Shown: positions 1 through 5,529 of the stretch, one piece after another
Position numbering within the stretch: the stretch's first letter is position 1
How the letters are laid out: the number at the start of each line of letters is the position of its first letter
Assembly: GCA_035476635.1 (NCBI GenBank)
Contig: DATILI010000266.1
Coordinates: 1-6,233, forward strand
Source: DATILI01 sp035476635
Lineage (GTDB): Bacteria > Pseudomonadota > Gammaproteobacteria > Burkholderiales > Burkholderiaceae_C
Reading direction: 5' to 3'
DNA: 6,233 nucleotides
The notes under the pieces: model-generated
Seen by the model: the letters and a program-made list of their open reading frames with translations, nothing else
What the model was told of the DNA's origin: nothing
The model's database searches: none
Program-made: the position numbers and the translations under genes

Positions 1-613
1 TGCGGGCGATCAACCCGCGTGCCGCGTCTTGCGGCTGGATGTAGTTGAAGTTGCCCGGGTAGTCTTTGGTGAGGTCCGTAGCGACCATGCCCGGGTGCAG
101 CGCGACCACCGATATACCCTTCTTGATCAGGTCGTGGTGCAAGTTCAAGGCGACCATGTTGGCGCCCGCCTTGGATACGCGGTAGGCATACATGCCACCC
201 GAACCGTTATCGCCCAACGATCCGACGCGGCTGGTCACGATGCCGACCTTTGCGTTGGGTCCGAGGAACGGGAAGCAGGCTTCGACCACGCGCAGCGGTC
301 CCAATGTGTTGATCTCGAATTGGCGGCGCATGTCGTCATAGTCGATCTTGCCGAGCTCGTCCAGGCCGAGCACGCCGGCCACATGAAGGATCCAGTCCAG
401 GCGGACGCCGCGCGAGCGCAGCGCCTCGGCCAGCTTGGCCACGGCCGGCGGGGATGTCACGTCGATGCCACCGATCGTGTCGACGCCACCTTCGGTGAAG
501 CCTTCGCCCTCACCCATGCACGCGGCGATGACGTGCTCGCCTCGCGCCTCGAGCTGCCGGCAGATCGCGTTGGCGATTCCACGGTCGGCACCCACCACCA
601 GTATGTTGTTCAT
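1..613 (-). CDS. Short-chain dehydrogenase/reductase, C-factor-like, 3' end missing
   Basis: NAD(P)-dependent oxidoreductase of the SDR superfamily, probably cytosolic, reducing a carbonyl or oxidising an alcohol; the substrate is unknown. The 204 visible residues contain the Rossmann start LVVGADRGIA (residues 5-14), D51-V52 of the DxTxxxxV-like segment, LHVAG (76-80) in place of the usual NNAG, N102 of the N-x-x-G helix, a serine of SRVGS (S128 or S132), and the catalytic Y144-x-x-x-K148 in YRVSK, then HPGMVATD (the PG-T motif). The arrangement and spacing resemble CsgA/C-factor-like carbonyl reductases of about 220-250 residues, so only the C-terminus is lost at the window edge. The start ATG (613-611) has a strong AAGGAAG ribosome site six bases upstream that abuts the stop of the CoA-transferase gene, indicating one transcript and coupled translation. 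Odd points: the third glycine of GxxxGxG is Ala14 and the NNAG asparagines are absent. Confidence 0.88.
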   Translation of the reverse strand, partial: MNNILVVGADRGIANAICRQLEARGEHVIAACMGEGEGFTEGGVDTIGGIDVTSPPAVAKLAEALRSRGVRLDWILHVAGVLGLDELGKIDYDDMRRQFEINTLGPLRVVEACFPFLGPNAKVGIVTSRVGSLGDNGSGGMYAYRVSKAGANMVALNLHHDLIKKGISVVALHPGMVATDLTKDYPGNFNYIQPQDAARGLIAR

Positions 614-624
614 ATAACTTCCTT

Positions 625-1833
625 TCAGCCTTTGTTGCGCAGAGACTCGCTGCCGATGATGCGGCCCGCGCGCAGTTCGTTGCGCATCGATTCGGAGTAG
701 CCCAGCTCTGCCAGTATCTCGTCGTTGTGCTCCCCGAGCAACGGCGCGCCGCGCCGAATCTCGGAGGGCGTGCGCTCGAATCGCGCGGGTGAGCGGGCCT
801 GGCGCAGGCGACCTGCGGCGGGGTGATCGACCTCGACGATCGTTTCCGATGCCAGCACCTGCGGATGGCGGATCACTTCGCTGCGCGTGAGTGCCGGCGC
901 ACACGGCACGTCATGGGCTTCCAGGCATTCCATCCATTGCGCAGTGGTGCGCGTCTTCAGGACTTCCTGGGTCATGATGAGACGCTCGTTGACGTGGCTG
1001 TCGCGTGCCTTGGGCGTGGCGAAACGCTCATCGGCAAGCCATTCGGGCTTGTCGAGTGCCTTGGTCAGGCCGACCCATTCCTTGTTGCTCATGACGGCCA
1101 CAGTCATATGCCCGTCGCTGGTCTCATAGATCAGATCGATGAAGCTGGCGGCTTCCTGGTTCGTCATCGGCTTGTCCGGGTAGGTCTGTGCACCCATGTC
1201 CGAAGCCCACAGAAAATAGAGCACGGAGTCGAGCATCGAGATGCGAACGTGCTGACCTTCACCCGTGCGCTGCCGCGAGACCAAGGCAGCCGACAGCGAC
1301 TGCGCCACCGTCACGGCTGCGAGCTTGTCTGGCAGTACGGTGCGAATCAGGCGCGGCCGCTCCCCGTCGGAGCCGGCCTGCACCGTGGTGAGCCCCGAGA
1401 TCGCCTGGATGACAGGGTCGTACACCGGCTTGCCGACCCAGGGGCCGACATCGCCAAAGCCGCTGATGGATGCATAGATGATGTTGGGCGCAACAGCGCG
1501 AATGTCGGCCTCGCCCACGCCGAGCCGGTCCACGACGCCCGGGCGGAAGTTCTGCATGAAAACGTCCGCTCCTTTGGCCAGGTCCAGCACGATCTGGCGG
1601 CCTTGCGGGTTCTTCACGTCCACGCTCACCGAGCGCTTGTTGCGGTTGATGTTCAGGAACATCGCCGACATGCCGGCGCGTTGGTTGCCGAGCGAGCGGA
1701 CGTGATCGCCGGCTTCGGGAACCTCAACCTTGATCACATCGGCGCCCTGGTCCGCCAGGATCATCGCCGCCCAGGGGCCCGACAGCATCGTCGTCATGTC
1801 GATGATGCGAATGCCGGCTAAAGGTCCACTCAT
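625..1833 (-). CDS. CaiB/BaiF family (family III) CoA-transferase
   Basis: Family III CoA-transferases move CoA between carboxylic acids through an aspartyl-CoA intermediate and act as interlocked dimers in the cytoplasm. The protein opens with the family hallmark GPLAGIRIIDMT, then GADVIKVE, a VFMQNFRPG stretch, YDPVIQAISGL, and the catalytic segment RP-x6-PDKLAA. The nucleophile is Asp169 here (Asp173 if the upstream start is used). It closes with GAPLLGEHNDEIL, the usual C-terminal motif. The length of 402 residues is normal. I prefer the ATG at 1833-1831, preceded by GGAG at six bases; an in-frame ATG four codons earlier (1845-1843) also has an AGGGG site, so the two starts cannot be separated with certainty. 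It is followed after 11 bp by the dehydrogenase, and LysR-1 is divergent. Enzymes of this type serve formyl-CoA/oxalate, carnitine, mesaconyl or aromatic acid pathways; none can be assigned here. Confidence 0.93.
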   Translation of the reverse strand: MSGPLAGIRIIDMTTMLSGPWAAMILADQGADVIKVEVPEAGDHVRSLGNQRAGMSAMFLNINRNKRSVSVDVKNPQGRQIVLDLAKGADVFMQNFRPGVVDRLGVGEADIRAVAPNIIYASISGFGDVGPWVGKPVYDPVIQAISGLTTVQAGSDGERPRLIRTVLPDKLAAVTVAQSLSAALVSRQRTGEGQHVRISMLDSVLYFLWASDMGAQTYPDKPMTNQEAASFIDLIYETSDGHMTVAVMSNKEWVGLTKALDKPEWLADERFATPKARDSHVNERLIMTQEVLKTRTTAQWMECLEAHDVPCAPALTRSEVIRHPQVLASETIVEVDHPAAGRLRQARSPARFERTPSEIRRGAPLLGEHNDEILAELGYSESMRNELRAGRIIGSESLRNKG

Positions 1834-1849
1834 TTTTGTCTCCATTTAC

Positions 1850-1883
1850 GTCACCCCTCGCGAATTTCGCCGGTGGGGATGAC
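1850..1883. repeat. 34-bp nested palindrome in the CoA-transferase leader
   Basis: The outer arms are GTCACCCC (1850-1857) and GGGGATGAC (1875-1883), complementary apart from one extra A. The inner arms are GCGAA (1860-1864) and TTCGC (1866-1870), perfectly complementary around a single T. In the minus-strand transcript it would fold into a hairpin directly before the CoA-transferase start and would include the AGGGG ribosome site of the upstream ATG at 1845. It could be a protein operator or an RNA element affecting translation; sequence alone does not decide. Confidence 0.55.
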
Positions 1884-1941
1884 TTGTTTCGTTTGGCTGG
1901 ATCGAATAGTAGGTTGGCCATGAAAAACGTACTAGCCTAAA

Positions 1942-1958
1942 ACTTGAGGATTCAAAGT
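1942..1958. promoter_or_regulatory. Candidate LysR box (ACTT-N9-AAGT)
   Basis: A perfect dyad, ACTT (1942-1945) and AAGT (1955-1958) around nine bases, containing the T-N11-A pattern (T1944, A1956) that defines LysR-type operators. It lies 42 bp before the LysR-1 ATG, where autorepression would be expected. A second pair of arms, CGTACT (1928-1933) and AGTACG (1956-1961), overlaps it. LysR-1 is the obvious candidate ligand, by position only. Confidence 0.4.
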
Positions 1959-1987
1959 ACGGTTAAAGTGGACAATCCAAGGAATGC

Positions 1988-1992
1988 AGGAG
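1988..1992 (+). promoter_or_regulatory. Ribosome binding site of LysR-1
   Basis: AGGAG eight bases before the ATG at 2001. It decides the start: the longer in-frame reading from TTG at 1944 would add 19 residues that lack LysR similarity and have no ribosome site. Confidence 0.75.
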
Positions 1993-2000
1993 ATGGCGAA

Positions 2001-2930
2001 ATGATCAAGGAGCTTTACCGGATGGCCGTGTTCGCCGAGGTCGTGGAGCAAGGCTCCTTTTCCAAGGCGGCGACAACCTTGGGCCTTGGGAAATCGATCG
2101 TTAGCGCGCATGTGGCCGCGCTCGAAAAGCGCATCGGCGCGCAGTTGCTCACGCGCAGTACGCGCGCACTCTCACTGACTCAGGAGGGAATTGCGTTCTA
2201 CGAGAACTGCAGGCGCATGGTGGCCGCCGGCGAAGATGCGTTCACGACGGTCGAATCCAGGCGTGTCAGCGTCAGCGGAACGATTCGCCTCACCTCTTCC
2301 TACAACGTCGGCGTGAGCTTCCTGATCGCGGCGCTGGCGCGATTCAAGGATGCGTACCCTGACGTGTCATTCGACCTGGTTTTGGAGGACTCCATATCGC
2401 ATGTCATCGAGGAAAGGTTTGATCTCGCGGTGCGCGTGGGGCGCCTGCCAGACACGGGCCTGTTTGCCACCCAGCTTGGCAACTGCTCAATGCTGCTGTG
2501 TGCAGCGCCGTCGTTCGTGCGGCGCTACGGGAAGATCACCAAGCCTGAAGAACTGGCCAAGGTGCCCTGGGTCACCATTACTCAACTGCCTCATCCGGAG
2601 AAGCTTCATCTCGTACATCAGAAGACGGCACAGCGCCTGACGGTTGGCATTCATGGCGCTGTCAAGACTCATTCCGGCATCGCTGCGCGGGAGTTCGTTC
2701 GTTGCGGCACCGGGGTGGGCCTGCTGCCTGATTACGCGGTGCACGGCGACCTGTCCAAGGGCGACCTGATCCGCATTCTGCCGGCTTGGAACGAAGCGAA
2801 TGATCGTCCGATCTCAGCCGTCTTTCCGAGCCGGGACCGGATTCCAACCAGAGTCAGGTTGCTCATCGACTTCTTGCGGGAGTCACTGAGTCCCATGGTT
2901 GCTGAAGAGGTAGACCCCCCCCCCGCATGA
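2001..2930 (+). CDS. LysR family regulator, CrgA/DsdC-like branch (LysR-1)
   Basis: A DNA-binding transcription regulator of 309 residues, the normal LysR length. The winged helix-turn-helix covers residues 4-63: FAEVVEQGSFSKAA, then the recognition stretch SIVSAHVAALEKRIG, then LLTRSTRALSLTQEG. A linker helix follows, and a periplasmic-binding-protein-like effector domain runs from about residue 90 (GTIRLTSS) to 300, with ERFDLAVRVG and CGTGVGLLPDYAV as the usual effector-cleft segments. The sequence style matches the CrgA-like group, many of which sense small organic acids or oxidants. It is divergent from the CoA-transferase/dehydrogenase pair, its most likely target, and probably represses itself. 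It uses more A/T-ending codons than LysR-2 and LysR-3 downstream. The last codons (VDPPPA) are written by a run of ten C residues. Confidence 0.93.
   Translation: MIKELYRMAVFAEVVEQGSFSKAATTLGLGKSIVSAHVAALEKRIGAQLLTRSTRALSLTQEGIAFYENCRRMVAAGEDAFTTVESRRVSVSGTIRLTSSYNVGVSFLIAALARFKDAYPDVSFDLVLEDSISHVIEERFDLAVRVGRLPDTGLFATQLGNCSMLLCAAPSFVRRYGKITKPEELAKVPWVTITQLPHPEKLHLVHQKTAQRLTVGIHGAVKTHSGIAAREFVRCGTGVGLLPDYAVHGDLSKGDLIRILPAWNEANDRPISAVFPSRDRIPTRVRLLIDFLRESLSPMVAEEVDPPPA
2915..2924 (+). repeat. C10 homopolymer at the 3' end of LysR-1
   Basis: Ten consecutive C residues encode the PPP just before the stop of LysR-1. Gain of one C would carry the frame past the stop and into the GntR-like remnant up to 3115. 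It may be a slippage site or a sequencing artefact. Confidence 0.9.
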
Positions 2931-3115
2931 AGTCACGGCCGGCCACGGTAAATGTCTTCTTCCAACGGCCGGGACATCGGACTGCGTCGCAGCTTCGCGA
3001 TGCGATCCTGGGCAACGAACTGGAGCGCACCCTGACGCTACTGACGGCTCATTACGATCGCACGGCGCAATTGGTTCTCGAACAAGGCCTGCCCGCCAGC
3101 AGTTCGACTTGCTGA
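2927..3115 (+). pseudogene. Remnant of a GntR/FCD-type regulator (C-terminal end only)
   Basis: A 62-residue open frame whose second half, QLRDAILGNELERTL then LLTAHYDRTAQLVLE, has the pattern of the final two helices of FCD effector domains in GntR regulators (typically EHRAIxDAIxxGDxxRAxxLLxxH followed by xxRTAxLVL). The usual EH before the first helix is replaced here by SQ, but the final H of LLTAH, normally a metal ligand, is kept. A complete GntR regulator has about 220-240 residues, and no DNA-binding domain or earlier part of the FCD domain is present in any frame upstream, where LysR-1 is intact. The frame starts at an ATG overlapping the LysR-1 stop and has no ribosome site. I read it as a relic rather than a functional small gene. 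The family call rests on pattern recognition of about 40 residues. Confidence 0.45.
2932..2975. repeat. Inverted repeat just after LysR-1
   Basis: The arms GTCACGGCCG (2932-2941) and CGGCCGGGAC (2966-2975) pair with one mismatch across a 24-base loop, starting two bases after the LysR-1 stop. No T-run follows, so it is not a standard intrinsic terminator. It might protect the transcript 3' end, or be a chance product of GC-rich sequence. Confidence 0.35.
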
Positions 3116-3141
3116 AGCGTTGCTGTTGATTTCCACCGAAT

Positions 3142-3165
3142 GCCGACCCCAGTTTTCTGGGTGGC
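3142..3165. terminator. Stem-loop between convergent genes, possible terminator
   Basis: CCCAG (3148-3152) and CTGGG (3157-3161) pair around TTTT, and the stem continues as GCC (3142-3144) with GGC (3163-3165) after a small internal loop. It sits between the end of the plus-strand LysR-1/remnant and the end of the minus-strand aminotransferase, where a shared terminator would be expected. No T-run follows on either strand, so the assignment is weak. Confidence 0.3.
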
Positions 3166-3204
3166 CTCGAAAAATGCTTCACCGGCCCATTGAGGAAAAG
3201 TGCC

Positions 3205-4413
3205 TCAGCGCAACCGCTCCACCGCCACGCGAATGCGCTCGCACCCCCGCTCGATGATCTCGACCGCAGTCGCAATCGAAATCCGAAAATAGGGCGAGGA
3301 ACCATACGAGCTTCCGGCGACGACCGCGACGCCTTCGCTGTCCAGCAAGTACAGCACCAAGTCCAGGTCGGTTGCGAGTGTCTTGCCGTCGGGCGTTCGT
3401 TTACCGATCAGCCCCTGGCAATTGACGTACAGATAGAACGCGCCGCCAGGCGTACGGCAACTCAGGCCGGGAATGGCGTTGAGCAACTCGAGGCCGCGAT
3501 CACGGCGCTGCTTGTAGATTTCTATCCATCCACGCAAGAAGGTCGGCTCGGCCTGTAGTGCCGCCAGTGCCGCGGCCTGGCTGACCGACGACGCGTTGCT
3601 GGTGGATTGCGACTGAATCATGTCCAGCGCAGTGATGATGTCGCTAGGCCCGGCCGCGTAGCCGATGCGCCAACCCGTCATCGCGTAGGTCTTGGAGACG
3701 CCATTCACGATGACGGTGCGATCGCGCAGCGCGGGTTCAATGGCCAGAATGTGCGGGCTGGGTTGGCCGTCGAACCGGATATGCTCGTAAATGTCGTCTG
3801 TCAGGACCATCACCTGCGGATGGCGCAACAGCACGTCAGCCAACGCGCGCAGACGCTGCGCGCTATATGTGGCGCCAGTGGGGTTGGTAGGTGCATTGAG
3901 GATCAGCCAGCGGGTGCGCGGCGTGATCGCGGCCTCGAGGACGTCGGCGGAGAGGCAGAAGTCATCCTCCTCCCGGCAGGAAACGACGACGGGTGTGCCG
4001 TCGCAGGCAAGAGTCATGTCCGGGTAAGAGACCCAATACGGCGCCGGGATGATGACCTCATGGCCCTCCTCCAGCGTGACGGCCAGCGTGTTGAAGATCG
4101 CGTGCTTGGCGCCGCAGGTCACGATGATGTCGTTCGGCCGGTACGACAAGCCGTTTTCGCGTTCGAGCTTCTGCGCGATGGCGGCGCGCAATGCGGGCGT
4201 GCCGGCGGTCTGCGTATAGCGCGTCTCGCCACGTTCGATCGCCTCGCAGGCCGCGCGGCGGATGTGCTCGGGCGTGTCAAAGTCCGGCTCGCCCACCACC
4301 AGGTTGACGATGTCGCGGCCCTCACGGCGCAACTGGGCCGCGCGGTCCTGGGCGGCGCTGGTCGGCGAAGGCTTGATGCGGCGCATGCGCGCCGAGATTC
4401 GGGAAGCACTCAC
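3205..4413 (-). CDS. Class I PLP-dependent aminotransferase (aspartate aminotransferase-like)
   Basis: A cytosolic fold-type I transaminase that moves an amino group between an amino acid and a 2-oxoacid; the amino donor is not determinable from sequence. Its 402 residues show LVVGEPDFDTPEHI (38-51), Y66, CGAKHAIF (100-107) for cofactor phosphate contact, PAPYWVSYP (123-131), APTNPTG (174-180) with N177, D206-x-x-Y209, and SKTYAMTGWRIGY with the Schiff-base lysine K241. YFRISIA near the end carries R377, the substrate-carboxylate arginine. This fits subgroup I-gamma, which includes broad aspartate/prephenate and arginine:pyruvate transaminases. The start is GTG at 4413-4411, supported by AAGGA six bases upstream; an ATG nine codons later lacks a clear site. 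It is single in its direction and divergent from the Nac-like LysR-2, whose likely binding sites lie upstream, suggesting use in nitrogen scavenging. Confidence 0.93.
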   Translation of the reverse strand: MSASRISARMRRIKPSPTSAAQDRAAQLRREGRDIVNLVVGEPDFDTPEHIRRAACEAIERGETRYTQTAGTPALRAAIAQKLERENGLSYRPNDIIVTCGAKHAIFNTLAVTLEEGHEVIIPAPYWVSYPDMTLACDGTPVVVSCREEDDFCLSADVLEAAITPRTRWLILNAPTNPTGATYSAQRLRALADVLLRHPQVMVLTDDIYEHIRFDGQPSPHILAIEPALRDRTVIVNGVSKTYAMTGWRIGYAAGPSDIITALDMIQSQSTSNASSVSQAAALAALQAEPTFLRGWIEIYKQRRDRGLELLNAIPGLSCRTPGGAFYLYVNCQGLIGKRTPDGKTLATDLDLVLYLLDSEGVAVVAGSSYGSSPYFRISIATAVEIIERGCERIRVAVERLR

Positions 4414-4442
4414 GGTGTGTCCTTGGGGAAACGGATCAAACG

Positions 4443-4472
4443 ATGGTAGGCAGCCATATGGGGGTGCGCCAA
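4443..4472 (-). promoter_or_regulatory. Predicted sigma-70 promoter of the aminotransferase
   Basis: On the minus strand, TTGGCG (4472-4467) and TACCAT (4448-4443) each match four of six consensus bases with an 18-base spacer. Transcription would begin near 4436, about 23 bases before the GTG and just ahead of the ribosome site. The weak -35 suits an activator-dependent promoter. Confidence 0.35.
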
Positions 4473-4487
4473 GACGGATTTCGTCTT
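4471..4487. promoter_or_regulatory. Perfect palindrome AAGACG-N5-CGTCTT, candidate operator
   Basis: Six-base arms, perfectly complementary around GATTT, lie in the divergent region and touch the predicted -35 box of the aminotransferase, centred near -43 from its predicted start. That is where LysR proteins often place their activation subsite. It does not have the T-N11-A form, so another regulator is also possible. Confidence 0.45.
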
Positions 4488-4492
4488 CGCCT

Positions 4493-4507
4493 ATAGCGCT
4501 GCCTTAT
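4493..4507. promoter_or_regulatory. Nac-type operator, ATA-N9-TAT
   Basis: A perfect ATA (4493-4495), nine bases, TAT (4505-4507), which is the published binding pattern of enteric Nac and also contains T-N11-A. The adjacent LysR-2 is Nac-like, so the site and its probable ligand occur together. Its centre (4500) is about -64 from the predicted aminotransferase start, a normal place for LysR activation, and about -59 from the predicted LysR-2 start, between promoter and any enhancer, which would suit autoregulation. Confidence 0.5.
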
Positions 4508-4532
4508 GGCTGGGGATAGTGCCCATTGACCC

Positions 4533-4548
4533 TGGCCCGTGCCTTGCT
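4533..4548 (+). promoter_or_regulatory. Sigma-54 (-24/-12) promoter for LysR-2
   Basis: TGGCCCGTGCCTTGCT differs at one defined base (C for A at the fifth position) from the sigma-54 consensus TGGCACG-N4-TTGCW, with the required GG-N10-GC spacing (GG 4534-4535, GC 4546-4547). Transcription would start near 4559, about 23 bases before the GTG at 4582. In Klebsiella and E. coli, nac is transcribed by sigma-54 polymerase activated by phosphorylated NtrC, so this promoter type suits the gene it faces. A weak NtrC-like enhancer candidate lies at 4406-4420. Confidence 0.65.
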
Positions 4549-4581
4549 AGATTCGGTGCAACTGCACTCCCGCGAACCCCC

Positions 4582-5529
4582 GTGAACCTGCGCCGGCTGA
4601 AATATTTCCTGAAGATCGTCGATGTCGGCAGCGTGACGCAGGCGGCGGAGCTGCTGCACATCGCCCAGCCAGCGCTCAGCCAGCAGCTCGCCACGCTCGA
4701 AGGCGAGTTTCGCCAGCAATTGCTCATCCGCAGCGGCAAGGGCGTCACACCCACCGAAGCGGGCAAAGTGCTGTATCGCCATGCCCAGCAGATTCTTCGC
4801 CAATTCGAACAGGCCCAAGCCGAGGTGCGCAACGCCGGCCAGACGCTCACCGGCAAGGTCTCGGTCGGCCTGGCACCTGGCACCGCGGCTTCGCAGCTGT
4901 CGCTGCCCCTGTTGAAGGCGGTGCGGTCACGTTACCCCGACGTGCTGCTGCATCTGAACGAAAACTTCGGCACGACGCTCACCGAGCTGATCATCAACGG
5001 CCGCATGGACATGGCCGTGCTGTACGGCGGCCAGGCGATGGTGGGCCTGTCGTTCCTGCCGCTGTTGCACGAAGAGCTGGTGCTGGTGGGGCCGCGCGAA
5101 ATGGCCATCAGCGGGGCCCAGGTCGAACTGGCGGCGCTGGGCAGCCTGGAGCTGCTGCTGCTGCGGCCGCACAACGTCGTGCGCAAACTCGTCGACGAAG
5201 CCTTCATGCGCGCGCGGCTCACGCCCAACGTGGTGGCCGAAATCGAATCGACCTCCAACCTTGTGGCCGCCGTGGCCAACGGGCTGGGCGCCACCATTCT
5301 TCCCATGTCGGCCGCGCGCCTGGTCGCCAAGGCGTGCGACGCGCGGCTGTGCCGCATCGTGAACCCGGTGATCGAAGTGCCGCTGTCGCTGTGCACCTCT
5401 GACAACCTGCCACTGTCGCAGCCGGCGCTCGCCGTCAAGGGCATCCTGATGGAGCTGGCGGCCGACCTGGCGCTCAACATCGGCGCCACGCAATCGCTGG
5501 AACTTGAAGAAGGCTTGCCGGCGCCATGA
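4582..5529 (+). CDS. Nac-like LysR family regulator (LysR-2)
   Basis: A LysR regulator of 315 residues. The winged helix-turn-helix spans residues 2-61: RLKYFLKIVDVGSVTQAAEL, then the recognition segment LLHIAQPALSQQ, and LLIRSGKGVTPTEAG. The linker helix RQFEQAQAEVRNAGQTL follows, and the effector domain begins near 91 with VSVGLAPGTAAS and contains GRMDMAVLYGG and NGLGATILP. As far as I recall the Nac sequence, the first half follows it closely, so nitrogen-responsive control is likely. The chosen start is GTG at 4582, which gives the standard LysR N-terminus; an upstream in-frame GTG at 4519 is rejected because the sigma-54 promoter lies inside that extension. No Shine-Dalgarno sequence is visible, which is odd. 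The gene ends in an ATGA overlap with LysR-3. It probably regulates the divergent aminotransferase and itself. Confidence 0.92.
   Translation: MNLRRLKYFLKIVDVGSVTQAAELLHIAQPALSQQLATLEGEFRQQLLIRSGKGVTPTEAGKVLYRHAQQILRQFEQAQAEVRNAGQTLTGKVSVGLAPGTAASQLSLPLLKAVRSRYPDVLLHLNENFGTTLTELIINGRMDMAVLYGGQAMVGLSFLPLLHEELVLVGPREMAISGAQVELAALGSLELLLLRPHNVVRKLVDEAFMRARLTPNVVAEIESTSNLVAAVANGLGATILPMSAARLVAKACDARLCRIVNPVIEVPLSLCTSDNLPLSQPALAVKGILMELAADLALNIGATQSLELEEGLPAP

Larger units (their letters stand above)
1846..2000. promoter_or_regulatory. Divergent promoter region between CoA-transferase operon and LysR-1
   Basis: This 155-bp stretch between divergent starts is visibly richer in A and T than the flanking genes and must carry promoters for both directions. 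It holds the nested palindrome at 1850-1883 and the dyad at 1942-1958, listed separately. I could not find a convincing -35/-10 pair. For the minus strand, TACTAT (1911-1906) is a fair -10 box but has no matching -35, as is common for activator-dependent promoters. No sigma-54 pattern was found on either strand. Confidence 0.6.

Noticed and set aside
29..700. Plus-strand open frame over the dehydrogenase (223 codons)
   Set aside because: The opposite strand encodes an SDR with catalytic YxxxK and a good ribosome site; this frame has no recognisable features.
823..1821. Long plus-strand open frame opposite the CoA-transferase (332 codons)
   Set aside because: It is antisense to a gene with full family motifs; composition is rich in His, Arg and Asp as expected from the reverse of GC-rich codons, and no domain is recognisable.
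1944..2000. Upstream TTG start for LysR-1
   Set aside because: The 19 added residues lack LysR similarity and there is no ribosome site, whereas the ATG at 2001 has AGGAG at the right distance.
2883..3305. Minus-strand open frame of 140 codons across the LysR-1/aminotransferase junction
   Set aside because: It overlaps the ends of two genes and has Arg/Ser/Gly-rich sequence with no family resemblance.
4381..4390. GCGCATGCGC palindrome
   Set aside because: It lies inside the aminotransferase coding region, and short GC palindromes are expected by chance at this base composition.
3607..4449. Plus-strand open frame opposite the aminotransferase (280 codons)
   Set aside because: It is a mirror frame of a clear PLP enzyme, with no motifs and no ribosome site.
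4556..4567. GTGCA-AC-TGCAC palindrome as an NtrC site
   Set aside because: The half-sites face the wrong way with the wrong spacing for NtrC (GCAC-N7-GTGC), and it lies at the predicted transcription start.
4519..4581. Upstream in-frame GTG start for LysR-2
   Set aside because: It would add 21 residues unlike any LysR N-terminus, has GGGG only about three bases away, and contains the sigma-54 promoter.
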